Positions 32,479 to 44,100 of a DNA stretch of 64,000 nucleotides are shown here, piece after piece. The notes under the pieces were generated by a model. That model ran no database searches. It was given only the letters and a program-made list of their open reading frames with translations, and had not been told where the DNA came from. Origin of the DNA: Halichondria panicea (Eukaryota; Porifera; Demospongiae; Suberitida; Halichondriidae). The translations under genes and the position numbers were made by a program. The stretch covers positions 4,113,442-4,177,441 of the forward strand of contig NC_087392.1 in the NCBI RefSeq assembly GCF_963675165.1, read 5' to 3'. Every line of letters begins with the position of its first letter. Positions within the stretch are counted from its first letter, which is position 1.

Positions 32479-35400
32479 TCAACTGTGTACAGATGTATGA
32501 CGTGATGGTTGGAGCATTTTTAACTCGAGGAGCGGGGCTGGTCTGTAGTCGCGTTCTGTAATTGGAGCCAGGTCATCAATGTATGACAGCCTCAGCTGGT
32601 CGGACCTCAAGCGACTAGGGCCAGCTACCTCTCTGGTTCCATCTGCGTAAGTAGTTGGATCAACGTTATCTCTTTGCTGGACGTAATCGGCTACTTCAAA
32701 TTGTTCCTCGTCATTGGCATTTGTTATGTGGTACATGGCGGCTTGCGGGTTGTTAGCTTGCCATTTTCTCAATGCATAGTTTTTCAAGTCAGTAAATTTT
32801 GAGCTTTTTAGTACGAACTTGTAGCTATGGTAACAAATCATTACCACAAATAAGCTGAAAGCTACGGCCATTGAAATGTTTGCCAGAATCATTTGCTTTC
32901 CATTAGTGCCACTCACATAAGAAGTCCCACTCGCTAAAAAGGCCACATTTAAGAGGAAGAGTTTCAAGTGAATTTGTAAACCAGGTTTGGTAAATGGGAT
33001 TGTTTAATAGTTTAAGACCAAGTAGTCCAAGAGCAAAACTTTCTGCTGATAGCACAGGGAGAAAAGTGTTTCTAGCGATAGCAGTTATTAGATTTTGACC
33101 AATCATAGTAAAGAGGAGTAGTCCCACCCAGTAGCGATGTTTGGGAGTGAATGGAGCATGGTATGCGTCCATGAAGCCAGTGTACTTTGTGTTCTTAGTC
33201 CATTTCATGAGCTTCCAATTTGAACACCGAGGTAACCATTGTCCAAAAAAGAGCAGTACAGTGAACAATCCACTTAGAATTAGGATTATGGCAGCAGCGA
33301 CAAACTGAGGGATGTGACGAGGAGTGAAGTATTGAATGTTGGCATTGTACAGCCACATGGTTTGATGTGAACCTTCGGGATAGAGCAAGCTGACCGACTG
33401 CAATGCAGCTATGATGAATCGTATGAGTTTGGAATAAGAGAGTAGAATAAGTGTGCCTAAAGCAGCAACTGGGTTTCTGTTGGAGAGAAGCTTTGAGAAT
33501 GAGTCTGAGTACTTGCTTATAGTGATGATGAGAAACATCAGAAGAAACAAATAAGCTGGAAAGACAAGTTGAAGTAGCACCTTTGCTGTAGAGTCCATTC
33601 CATCGTAAAAACAAGTTTCTATTCCAAAATCAAGATTCACCCAAGATATGAATATTGTTAGAAAATTGTTTTGTGATAAGAATGTTGCTTTATTTGCTGC
33701 TAATACGTTAGCGTAGAAGATAAATCCGTGAATATTTCCAGTTGCTATGGTGACATTTAGCAAAAGAATAAAAGCAACAAGCGCTAAGCCTGCTAAAACA
33801 AATGGAATGATTAGGAAAAGGAAAACATTTGAGCATTCCATACATTTTGAAGTAGCCAATACAAGGCTCAATCCTCGTTCACATTCTCCACACAAGACAC
33901 CACTTCGATTGTAGGCACACTGTTTGTCTATCTGTTGCGGGCTGCTGAGGCTAATGTTCAGTGATTTCTCTACGCAGTAATCGAATGGACAGTCACTAAT
34001 AACAAATCCTGTATCATTGGTACTATTGGCTGTTCCAATCCAAATGTTACCTTCTAATTGAATAGTTTTATCTTCATGGTAGCAGTGAAGTATCTGATGG
34101 GACTCTAAGTTTTTGTCGCACTCACATAAGCAAAATATTTCTGACCGATGTGGTTGAAATCCAATGGGACATATGCAGGGAAGAAAGGTCACGGAAAATG
34201 TTTGCTTTGAAATTCCCAAATTGAGACATGGTCCATCAGCATAGATTTCTACTAGAGCAGAGCTGTCTTGTGAAAATACATTGTATTTCAATTCTGTGCA
34301 CTCATTGCTAACTATCCTTTTTGTCTGCCCTTCCTTTAAACGACCAACTCCACTCGCCGTGATGACTGTACTGTAAACCGTTGCATTCACTGGGTTCCCG
34401 ATTTGGTCAACTGCAGAAAGATGTATCGAAAATTCTTCTCCTTTCCTTTTATAAATCATTGAAGAAGCATTGTAGCTGTCACAGAAAACCACTCTAACAG
34501 GTTCTGAAGATATTGATAAATATCCTGGAAACATGACTGTCTCTTGGATGTATTGTAGTCTATTGGCAACACCATTTATTTTAGCAAGTGCAGTTGTTCT
34601 GCATCTATCAAGCAAGCCTCCATAGATTGCCGACCCAGATACAGCTGAATTATTAGTAATGAAAGTATTTACGATGTTATGTTTTTCTGAGAAAGGGGCA
34701 ACAATAAAACAATCTGGGACGACATATTCTTCATCTGGATCTTCTGATTGTTTTCTTCCTTGGCAGTGATACCCCCCTGTTGAATGATCAGCAATATAGA
34801 TACCACCTCCTTGTAGAGCTGTGTTGCCAGTCACCTCTAAGTTGATGCTTGATATGTAATTTAGCTCATATTTTAGCTCGTGTTTGGCCTTGAGCAGATG
34901 TATCTTAGTGCTTCCCCCTAAGTATAGTCCACCACCTTTAAATCTGGCAATGTTTGAGCTAATGCTGACGTTTGAGTTTGAAATTTTCACTAGTGAAGAT
35001 ATTGCATATATACCGCCCCCGTTCTGACCGGCAAAGTTATTTGTAATCAAACTCTCTCCAACTCCTGTCTCCGATTTGAATACAATTGTACTCAGGTCTG
35101 AATATATAGCACCACCAAATGCTTTCACTGTATTTTCAGTTATTTTAATTGGGGACAGTATGGACACTGTGCTCTCCGTCACATATAATCCTCCTCCAGT
35201 ATTATTTGTGATTGCTATCTCCTCTGTGCTGTTAAAATATATGTCACATAGAACAGCTGCAATTGTTCCAAATGTGTTGTTTGTGAATGCTACTGATCCA
35301 GTGAAGTACATTTCACTGCTGGAACAGAGGAGGTAGCCAACATTGTTTGTGAAATTAATATTGTTTATCGTCAAATCTGAATGTGCTACAAGAATTTCCA

Positions 35401-36472
35401 AACCACTCACGTCAGCATGATTATCTATGAAGCTAGTGTTTTCAATATGGGACTTGCCGCTATATTTTATGAAAACTAAACCACCGTAATTCTTTCTGAA
35501 GTTACTGTTTTTGATAACTACTGAGCTCGGCTGGATATGGGATTCAGTGTAGATTGTCGATCTAGCAAACATGTCATCATTGAAAGCTTTGTTCTCAGAA
35601 AAGGTGCCATTGAAAACCGATAAATATTTGCTGTTAAGTATTTCTATAGCTGATCCTTCACGAGCAACATTATCAGTGAAAGTGCTGTCAATAACAATAA
35701 CGATGCTTCCATTCTGTATAGCGTAAATAAAAATGGATCCACCCACAAGTTTAGCGCGATTGTGTCTAAACTCACAGCCATTAATGTGTACAAATGCTGT
35801 GACGCTTGCTCTCACTGCAATAGCACCACCACCTTCACTGTCATAGTTGTATTCAAATGTGCAGTTGGTAATGTTCATATGGCATATGTTTGTATTGATT
35901 TTGATTGCACCATCATTAGTGAAACTCCTTGAAAATGCACTATTGATGATGGTTATTGCCACTTTGTGTTCATTGATACCAGAAAACTTTTTGAACATTT
36001 TTTCGCTCTGAAATAGAGTACTTCGGGAAAATGTGCTTTCCGTGATGAAAATATAGCGGACAAAATCAATATGTAGATACCCATTATTGAATGTTAAGCT
36101 ATCTACTGAAAATTCGTCCACAAGAATGATGATATTGTTTCCGCAAAGATTAATCACAGTGTCGGTGTTGCAGTTATTGGTGCAGTATCTGATTGCTCTT
36201 ACACTTTCAAAAGAACTAAGTATAAGATCTTGGTTGTCAGAGAGGTTGTGCAATCCGGGAAGGAAGTGCAGAGAAACATTACTCACATTACTCGGAATAT
36301 CTGCTATCTCGTTGCTAAATTGGTTAAGAGTGCTACATGGCTGTACCTTGTACTGGTGAAGGCACTGCTCAGGATCAATATCGAAATGCTGTGGCACAAT
36401 GTAAAAATCAGTTGTATTGCCAATGGCCAACAATGTTGACATGATGAGCCCAAGAGAAATAATCCTGTCCAT
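32479..36472 (-). pseudogene. Beta-helix-repeat, seven-helix membrane protein, copy 3 (frameshifted)
   Basis: Starts [18 protein letters not shown] at 36472 and stays open for 1189 codons to 32903. Near 32960 the coding strand has lost two bases compared with copies 1 and 2: the plus strand reads GGAAGAGTTTCAAG where copy 1 has GGAAGAGTGTTTCAAG. The frame then ends in unrelated residues before the last two membrane helices. The other frame continues intact ([18 protein letters not shown]) to the usual tail at 32479. Apart from this the gene is complete, so it is either a very young pseudogene, an allele, or a sequencing error. Confidence 0.85.
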
Positions 36473-37224
36473 AATTTGCCTGCTTGTGACACATTTATAA
36501 AGTTGACATTGATATAGTTAAATTTAACACCTACCGCACTTTGAGGCTGACTCTTATTCAGTGTTTCAGCCACGAACTTAGAACTTAGCAGCAGTTTATT
36601 TGTTCTTCTCTGATTGTATTTGTTTGTTCTTTCAGTGTTGTGAAAAGAATTGTACACCGATTAACGTTAGGCAGCTATTATAGTGACAATGTCATTATCA
36701 CTGTGATGCGAACATTTTCCCAACCTTCCTCATAATGAATTTTAGGTATTATACATCCCGATAGTAAACTAGGTATAAACACACTCAAGTGGGATCTAAG
36801 GCATATTTTTAACCCTCTATCTTAGGCTGGTAGGGTATTGGGTATGCATGTAACATCCTTGCTCTCTGAGATTAAGTATTTTTCTGGCACAGAATATTTT
36901 AGCCTCGTTCCTAGGTGGGAGTTTCTTATATATATATACATAATAATTATAGGCAAACAATTGGAATGGAAAGTACAACACTATATAATTGTACAGCTTT
37001 CTTGCACACTATATGATTGTATACATAGTCCTTCTAGTTTTACAAACTGATTGATGCAGTCATTGTACTGTTTATAACGATCCATTAATACATAATGATC
37101 ATGCATATACTCTGCAGTTACACACATTACGTCCATGTTTACCAGGTCTTCAAAAGTGTTTGAATTATTAAATTGACGGATTTTTACTTGCTGACTTTAT
37201 AAGTTGCTGTTACTATACAAGCAG
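36473..37224. other. Upstream region of membrane-protein gene 3
   Basis: Resembles the upstream regions of copies 1 and 2. It keeps the empty site GTAACATCCTTGCTCTC at about 36848. No exon. Confidence 0.55.
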
Positions 37225-37417
37225 GTGGTGATAAGGAACCAGCTGCAAAGCGCAGTCGCTCAGAGAGGGTGGAGGGAGAGAGACTGATACAATTTGTATT
37301 GAAAGCCAAGGAGCTTGTGGAGGGCTCTCTGCCTGAAGTCGACAATGGACGACATGAAGCGGGAGATTAGTACCAGTGACAATACTTATGTTAAGGAAAT
37401 TATTCAATCCTGTGTTT
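37225..37417 (+). pseudogene. Last MSH2 exon, copy 4 (frameshifted)
   Basis: Acceptor CAAGCAG and most of the exon are kept. A deletion of about 11 bases at CTGAAGTCGACAATGG destroys the frame. The stop-codon region and downstream flank are shared with the other copies. Confidence 0.9.
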
Positions 37418-38139
37418 AGTATAATTATTATCCAACACTCACATCTGTCATTCGTTATTGCTCCTTGTGATACATGTTCTATACAATGTAGCTAATTTAC
37501 TTGAGTCCACACAAGCTTAGATCATGTTTGTCATAAATACTGCAATCTGATTGGTTAGAGGAAATGTTCTATCCAATTTAGAAAATCATGTACTTCAATA
37601 GAAAATCATGTACTTCAATAGAAAATCATGTAGCAAAGATTTGATCAAGATAAGATAATAATCATAATAAACGTACATAATAATAATAATAATAAGCAAT
37701 ACTTGACGTCAATGAGTGTTTCTTTGGTATTGTTTCCTTTCTTGCTTGTTCTACTTCTTTACTTGACTTTGGGGGAACGAATTTTCTTGCTTTCTTTGCC
37801 ACTGGAGCAGTAAGTAGGTTCTCACTGGCTATGGAGGAGAGCAAATAGTCTACGAACCTTCGTCTTGCAGGTCAGAGAGAGCAGAGAGCAGATAGGAAGG
37901 TGGGGCTGGTTGCTGCAGCAGATATGGAGGTGGGGCTGGTTGCTGCAAAGACAGAGCTGGAGGTGTGGCTGGTTTGGAAGGAAGCAGGGAAGGGTGGGCT
38001 GGGTTTCAGTAGTTCGAAACCGTGTAATAGGGGAACTCAAGAAAGCGTTCGGCACAGGAGGAGGCTCAGAATCCATTGTTTGTGCGTTCAAACCATTGTT
38101 GTCAGGCGTATGAGCGTTGTTGCTATGATCTAAAATGCT

Positions 38140-38270
38140 TAGACACTGTTTAGGAAGTTTCCACGTGATTTAGAAGCCCTCAGGGCTAGTAGAACCCTCA
38201 CTGCGTTCGGGATTCTACAGAACGCCCTTTGGGCTTCTAAATCACGTAGAAACTTCCTAAACAGTGTCTA
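38140..38270. mobile_element. Hairpin MITE with TAGACACTGTTTAGG ends
   Basis: TAGACACTGTTTAGGAAGTT at the left pairs with AACTTCCTAAACAGTGTCTA at the right. A relative lies at 47528-47660 with a partial tandem copy at 47745-47839 in a cyclin A intron. Confidence 0.8.
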
Positions 38271-38768
38271 ACTATTATTTATATAACAGTTCTTTCGTCA
38301 CATTAATTATTAACCATGCATGAATCACCACCCACATACACACAGTGCATTTGCCATTCATTGTTACTCCTTATGATGTATGCTCGCTATTAAATTTATA
38401 CATGTAGTTCATTAATTACAGTGTTCTTCAACCATTAATTAATATACGGTCAAATGATATTAAAATTGGTTGAAGGAGTATCATTATAATCACCGACTAG
38501 GCCCTAGCTAATAAATCATTATTCTATTCTTTAATTCTTGAAAAATTGTGTCTATATTAATTATTATTCTCCTGATTATTCCCAGGCCGAGGCTAATTAT
38601 TCCCGTGATATAATAATTAGAGACAAATTGACATAAACCAGCACTCAACAGACACAAGATATAATAATTATTAAATGTGATTCTCAGTGTCATCTTGCTG
38701 ACTTGAATTGATCTATAAATATACTTCAACTATTTTTTTGCCAAAATGCAAACTTAAAAGTAATGATC

Positions 38769-38840
38769 TTTACCAAAAATGGACATTGTTGCCTATTTAA
38801 TACTAATAGGCAACAATGTCCATTTTTGGTAAAATTATGT
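38769..38840. repeat. Inverted repeat
   Basis: TTTACCAAAAATGGACATTG and, after a short centre, CAATGTCCATTTTTGGTAAA form a long perfect stem. The arm sequence also occurs singly in the duplicated flank near 24720. Confidence 0.75.
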
Positions 38841-38963
38841 TCCGTTAGTAAAATAGGTGTCTAATAGTATTAGTCAATTTTTATGAGTAAGATTGAGAGC
38901 CATCATGTTCACAAATAGCAGCTATATTTATATACATATACGTATGTAGCTAGAGTATTTTAA

Positions 38964-39154
38964 TACCGTATTACTAGAATGTTTTGCGAGGGTTGATCAA
39001 TTCGCAACAATTAAATCCGCAAAACCTAAATTATTACTAGTAAATACACATGATCCTTTCCAGAACGCAATAGTTAGATCGCAAAGGGTCAAATTTCAAA
39101 TTTCTGCTGATTTGGCTCATTCGCAAAGGTTTTTCATTCGCAAAATATTCGGTA
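38964..39154. mobile_element. TACCGTATTACTAGAAT MITE, copy 1
   Basis: Starts TACCGTATTACTAGAATG and contains TTTGCGAGGGTTGATCAATT and GATTTGGCTCATTCGCAAAG. The right end is degenerate (AATATTCGGTA). Better copies lie at 47250-47454 and 53401-53602. Confidence 0.7.
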
Positions 39155-39349
39155 CTACAATTATCTTGAGACTCCATAAATACATTATTATAGGTGCAAG
39201 TGCAGTTGATGTATACATTTATTTTGAAAGATCGACAAGTGTCGGAAAATTATAATAATCAGTCGACCAGCTGTAGTAACAAAAATCTCACATCATCCTA
39301 ATCAATGCACGTTGCACGTATCTACAATAAATACGTAAATTAATATATA

Positions 39350-39511
39350 CTAGCTGGCCTTTTCAGTCTTCAACTCTATGCTTTCAACAATACCCTCCAC
39401 GATACGCTCCATGCTCTCCTCACTGGGGACCTCTTCCTCTTGTTCGTCATCGTTTCTTGTCTCTAGCATGGGCGTGGGGGCGGAGCCTTGACTCAGGAGG
39501 GACGGGTCCAC
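39350..39511 (-). CDS. Orphan C-terminal exon of an unrecognised protein
   Basis: On the minus strand an acceptor (CTACAG at 39512-39517) opens a frame VDPSLLSQGSAPTPMLETRN that continues acidic and ends VESIELKTEKAS with TAG at 39352. A second copy at 24940 keeps the same frame with few changes, which supports past coding. No upstream partner exon was found in the window. It may be the last exon of a gene broken by the duplication. Family unknown. Confidence 0.4.
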   Translation of the reverse strand: MDPSLLSQGSAPTPMLETRNDDEQEEEVPSEESMERIVEGIVESIELKTEKAS

Positions 39512-39619
39512 CTGTAGGAGTGTGTGGGTGTGAAAGTGGGGGCGGATGAAAGTGTGTGCATGTGTGTGTGTGGGGGCCGTGGTTAGTGCCACTGTGTATG
39601 CGTTGAAACATTAGTGTTA

Positions 39620-39751
39620 ATAAGTTATACTTATTGTCCACTACATCAGAATTTATGGCAGTAAACCTCCGAGGACGAGGGCGAAGCCCTGAGGCCAAGG
39701 ATGGTTTACGTTTGCCATAAATTTGAATGTAGTGGACAATAAGTGTTATAT
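39620..39751. mobile_element. Hairpin MITE
   Basis: CTTATTGTCCACTACATC with AATTTATGGCA on the left mirrors TGCCATAAATTTGAATGTAG and TGGACAATAAG on the right. The middle contains CGAGGGCGAAGCCCTGAGGC. No coding sequence. Confidence 0.75.
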
Positions 39752-41192
39752 ACCCACTTGAATGAAAAGTACTTGCTACCTAAGCTACCTCACCTTGGAT
39801 ACAACTAGCAAACAGTCTCAACAACTATTGAAAACGAACAAAAAGCTTGTGCGTATAATTATAGCTTGAAGCCCATGCTAAGCTTCTAGCTCTACGCACA
39901 ACTTGTCAATGTCCAAGCAGTGAGCCACACCCTTCCTCTAGCCTTCCTGATGTTTAGTGAGCCCCACCCATCTGTCCTGCCCATGTCAACAAGTGTCTAG
40001 CTTCTTTTTGGCTGTGTAGATCTAGTATAAAATCAGTGCGCCCTCAACGCAAGGGAGTTTATGAGGAATGTGCTCCAGGGCTGGGGTTTATGGTAGTTAA
40101 ACCCCAGCCAGTTGCTATGATACAGACCCCAAGTGGAGTATATTATAATCATAAATTATAGTGTTTTGCAACGAAAGGCCACAACAAAAAATTGGTGGGA
40201 AATTTAAATACGTGATCCTCGCAAAAATCCGCCCACCCTTTTCTGCAAGAAATTTAGGCCTATTAGGGGACTGGGCGTATAATTGCAAACGGCGAGTTTT
40301 CACTCGAATTTATATGCCCACCCGCGGCCTCAAATCGAGGCTTACATTTTCAATACATACATGTAGTATGAATTTTATTGACAACAACAATGTTAACTAG
40401 AGGACTGAAGTGCTAACTCTCGGCTGCTGACATGAATGAGTGTTGCAAGCTGGCGCTTGCTAATGCCTCTCACCATGTTTTTGCTTTCGCTCAAAAGTAT
40501 TAGAGTGTTATAGAAGAGTTAAATAATTTGCAATGTGCTTTGATTGTTTCACAAGAAAGGGGTGTCCACAGTTAATATATAGTGTATACTGGTCGTCTTA
40601 AATGGCCTGTAGCCAAACAGTGGGAGCAAACTTTTATCAAAGGCATATAGTCATGCAGTAGTCTGTGAGATAAGTACAATTCAATCACAGAATTAAAGCA
40701 ACAATACTGAAGCAACTGCATGTTATTTAAATGGCCTGTAGCCAAACAGTGCAAAGGCACAGAGTAAGAGAGAATTTAAGCACAGACAGTATAGTATATA
40801 AACAAGCAGAAAGTGTGTATCTATCTATATTAATACTGAGAAGAAAAGACTTGTGTACATGTATCTATTGTTATCAGACTTGTGTACATGAATCTATTGT
40901 TATCTATAGTCTATAGCGGCATAATAAATAAAACCAGAAGAGTGTTCCGGATAATCGAGGTTCTACTGTACATGCAGTGAAAAATGTCAAACAGTTGACA
41001 GTGTTGTGGAAGCAATGCTCAGTGTCTACGCAGTTCCCACCCCAATAAGGCAGTTTAGGTGCTACAGAATGCAACACATGATGATAATTATGTATGCATT
41101 TCCACGATTTGACCTCAAAAAGACACCAAATGTACTAGGCAACTGCCTACCCATTTTTGACACGCCAGACCTACCTACTACAGCTCAAATTA
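39752..41192. other. Intergenic region between duplication array and STARD10-like gene
   Basis: Positions 39925-40040 are the segment also found at 25510-25640. Positions 40430-40515 are a fragment of the dispersed repeat of 2238. ATGGCCTGTAGCCAAACAGT occurs twice (40599 and 40730). No exon recognised. Confidence 0.55.
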
Positions 41193-44100
41193 TCACAGCC
41201 CCCTTCCTCTAAAGGGGACCATCCCATATACACTCTTTTTGGACCATTCACTCACTAATGGCAGCTTGATCTGATCAGGATATCTCCATGGCTTGTGGCC
41301 TGGTGTGTGGTCAGCCTTCCAAGCCTCGTACTTAGTGGTGGCCACGTACAGCTGTCTAAACACCTGAGGGGGTTAGGTTAATACACAACAGCAGTTTCTT
41401 AAGTGTAACAGTATTCTATATGTCTGAAACCCAACTGCAATCGTACTGCCTAGCAAGGCTTCAGTTCCACAACATGAAACGCTCTAAATGAATCTACATA
41501 ATTATAACATGCCTCTCATGTGTACGATAAATCATGTACAGTTTGTAGTAGACACGTGAACAGTTCCTAAGGATTCCGTTTGCAAACTTACAGCTGGGGC
41601 CAGCTTGTTGAGGGCAAAGTTTATCAGCCATTTCGGAATGCTACCTGGAAAGCGATAAAATTGTGAGGAATGAAATTAGTCGACAGCACTAGAACACATG
41701 TGTATGTCAGTAAAGCAATTACGATGCATGCATGTGCGACAGTTTAGTCTGGAGAGGGATAGGCAACGCCCAGCACTTCCGTTGGATGAGGCTAGTTGCG
41801 TTTAATGAGCAAAAAGGGGCGTGTAATGGGCAAAAAGGGTATGTGTGCATGCACTCAAAATGGATCCAGTAAAGATTATAGCTTATAGTAATATGGCAAG
41901 CTATGCTCTTGAGGAGACACCAGATACACTTATAGACATCTAGGCTATTAATCTTTTAGAGCTACTTATACAAAGTGATGAGGAAGTGAGCTCCAAAGGG
42001 GATGTCAATACTCTCTACAAGCCATAACAGGTCTGTTCCCAAGTCCTTCAAATGCCATCTCTTTGATCACACAAGACAGAGAAAGATACTTGTGTTCCAC
42101 TTTCTAATACCTAACCTACAGCTGTAGCTATCAGTAGCGTTGGGTGTATGTCTACGAGTGCCAAAATGTGGCTGTATGATCTGTATTAGGAGGCGGCAGT
42201 ATTTAGTCGGTGATGGTGGCTTAGCCTCGAATATGTTAAGGCAACCGTGAATAAAATGCTGTTGGAATAACTTGATCTTAGCTAAAGCTCCTGAGCTAGC
42301 CTCGATACCATGAGCGGCCTGATATTGAGGTTAGTACTACAGCCAGCAACTGCCTGGTAAAACAAGAGCACTGATTTGCATAAATTTAACTACCCCCTTA
42401 CTAGCCTCGAGACCAGGCCGATTAAAATACGGCCTGGTCTCTATTGCATGGGTGATAGCTAGTGCACATGCGCAAACTGAGTTACCCAGAATCTTTATAC
42501 TTTAGTAAACCTTTGTGAAATTATACAGTTTGTTTACTAGTTTCTTTCCGTATTCATTTTAGCAAATACTTGTCTTCTGTGAAGCTGTGGCTTATGCTCT
42601 CTATTGCGTTGTCGAGAAGACTTGCTGGCTAGCTGTGGCCCTCTATGGTGTTGTCAAGAAGGCTTGCACACTAGTCTGAGACCAGAAGAAGCTCTCATTT
42701 GTACAGAAACATCACGACCATCGACCATCCAACCATCATAGATGAGAGCCTCTTCTGGTTCAGACTAGTGTGCAAGCCTTCTCAACAACACCATAGAGTG
42801 CCACAGCTAGCTAGCTATAAAGCTTCATATGCATGTACATATAGTAGATAGTACGTGGGCGTGTATGGACCACGCCTATGATTAATTACACATGCAATAG
42901 ATACCAGGCCATATTTTAATCGGCCTGGATTCCAGGCTACCCCCTTACAGACACTAACACATGTAGGCCACATGCATGTAGAAGTAGTCCGCAAGAGAAA
43001 ATAGTGACCTTAATTAGCTATGGTCAAGTGGTTCCTACCTCATCTTATTCACGGCCACAGTAACCTATTCGAGGTTAAGCCGCCGTTACCAACTAAACAT
43101 TGCCGCCACTTTCGAAGGTAAGCCGCCGCCACCAACTAAACATTATTTTGCACTCATATAATGTGTACATGATGCAGGAGTGCTTTGAATTTATTTTTAG
43201 GCCCCCTATGAGAAAGCCAAGCAGCTAGGTATCAGAAGTAGTGTGTACATTCTTGAGAACAACAAGCCTCAAACCAGAGGATGTGACGTCACAAACTGCA
43301 TTTACCTAGCATCGCGTGAAGCGTTGCCTATCCCTCTCTTTTGTTTATCTATGGTTTAGCAAACTTGTACTAATTAATGAGAAGTTCACACAGCCATGTG
43401 GTGTAAATAGCTCAAAATTGATCAAAATCGTCCGTTCGGAATTCTGATTTGTAACGTTTGCAATTATATACAAGTAAACATGAGGGGGAATCTGGTTTGG
43501 CCGGGGACTACACTGAAACAGTTCCTCACCTTTGGGGTCAGACTGGGTGACGTAAGTGATGTTACAACCAGTGTCTCCACTCCTCACCACAAACCCAGTC
43601 AGGTAGGATAGAGCTCGAATAAAGTTCTTCTTCTGAGGCAATTCCTACAAGAGAAACATGTCAGACAGTGTTATCTGAAAAGCTAGAAACTTGGTAAATA
43701 GACGAACAATTAAGCACACGTACACTCCAGGACCGAATCTGGCCAAATATCTCTCACACAGTGCTCAGAATACACACAGTACAGTAGCTGACTCAATGTC
43801 AATGATCAGTGATCAAGGCAACACACTAGTTAGACCGTAGAGGGCTTTCCTGGCTGCACGGTCTCTTATAGAACTCTGAAGGGCATCCACATTGAGATAA
43901 AGAGGTGCTACACATACTGATTGTTCACTTGTGAACACACCACTATACACTAATTTGAAGTACGTTAGGACCTCTAAAGGCTACTATTCACTTTGACATG
44001 TCAGCAACAGTTTCCACAGAATGACACTTTTTGATGTGCATGCAGCAGTATAATAGTCTCAACGGTTAGTCATCATTGACTAGCCCTCACATGTAAGTAC

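Larger units (their letters stand above)
37418..39349. other. Non-coding flank with several small repeats
   Basis: Positions 37525-37635 contain a triple AGAAAATCATGTACTTCAAT-type repeat and resemble 55548-55715. Positions 38385-38760 resemble 24000-24700. Short hairpin elements are listed separately. No exon. Confidence 0.5.
3331..39750. repeat. Complex tandem segmental duplication of MSH2 3' exons plus nested gene
   Basis: The order MSH2 Walker-B exon, penultimate exon, minus-strand membrane-protein gene, last exon recurs across about 36 kb. Units: (1) 3331-10827, complete; (2) inverted Walker-B fragment at 11195, split penultimate exon 11650/12465, gene 18901-22830, truncated last exon 23624; (3) gene fragment 25071-25504, intact last exon 26129; (4) inverted fragment 28085, penultimate exon 28575, gene tail 30024; (5) penultimate exon 31065, gene 32479-36472, last exon 37225. 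Introns and flanks are duplicated too, so these are DNA-level duplications, not retrocopies. Confidence 0.9.

Noticed and set aside
37865..38133. Two overlapping plus-strand frames of about 80 aa
   Set aside because: Arise from a GGTGGGGCTGGTTGCTGC-type imperfect repeat; no splice or homology support.
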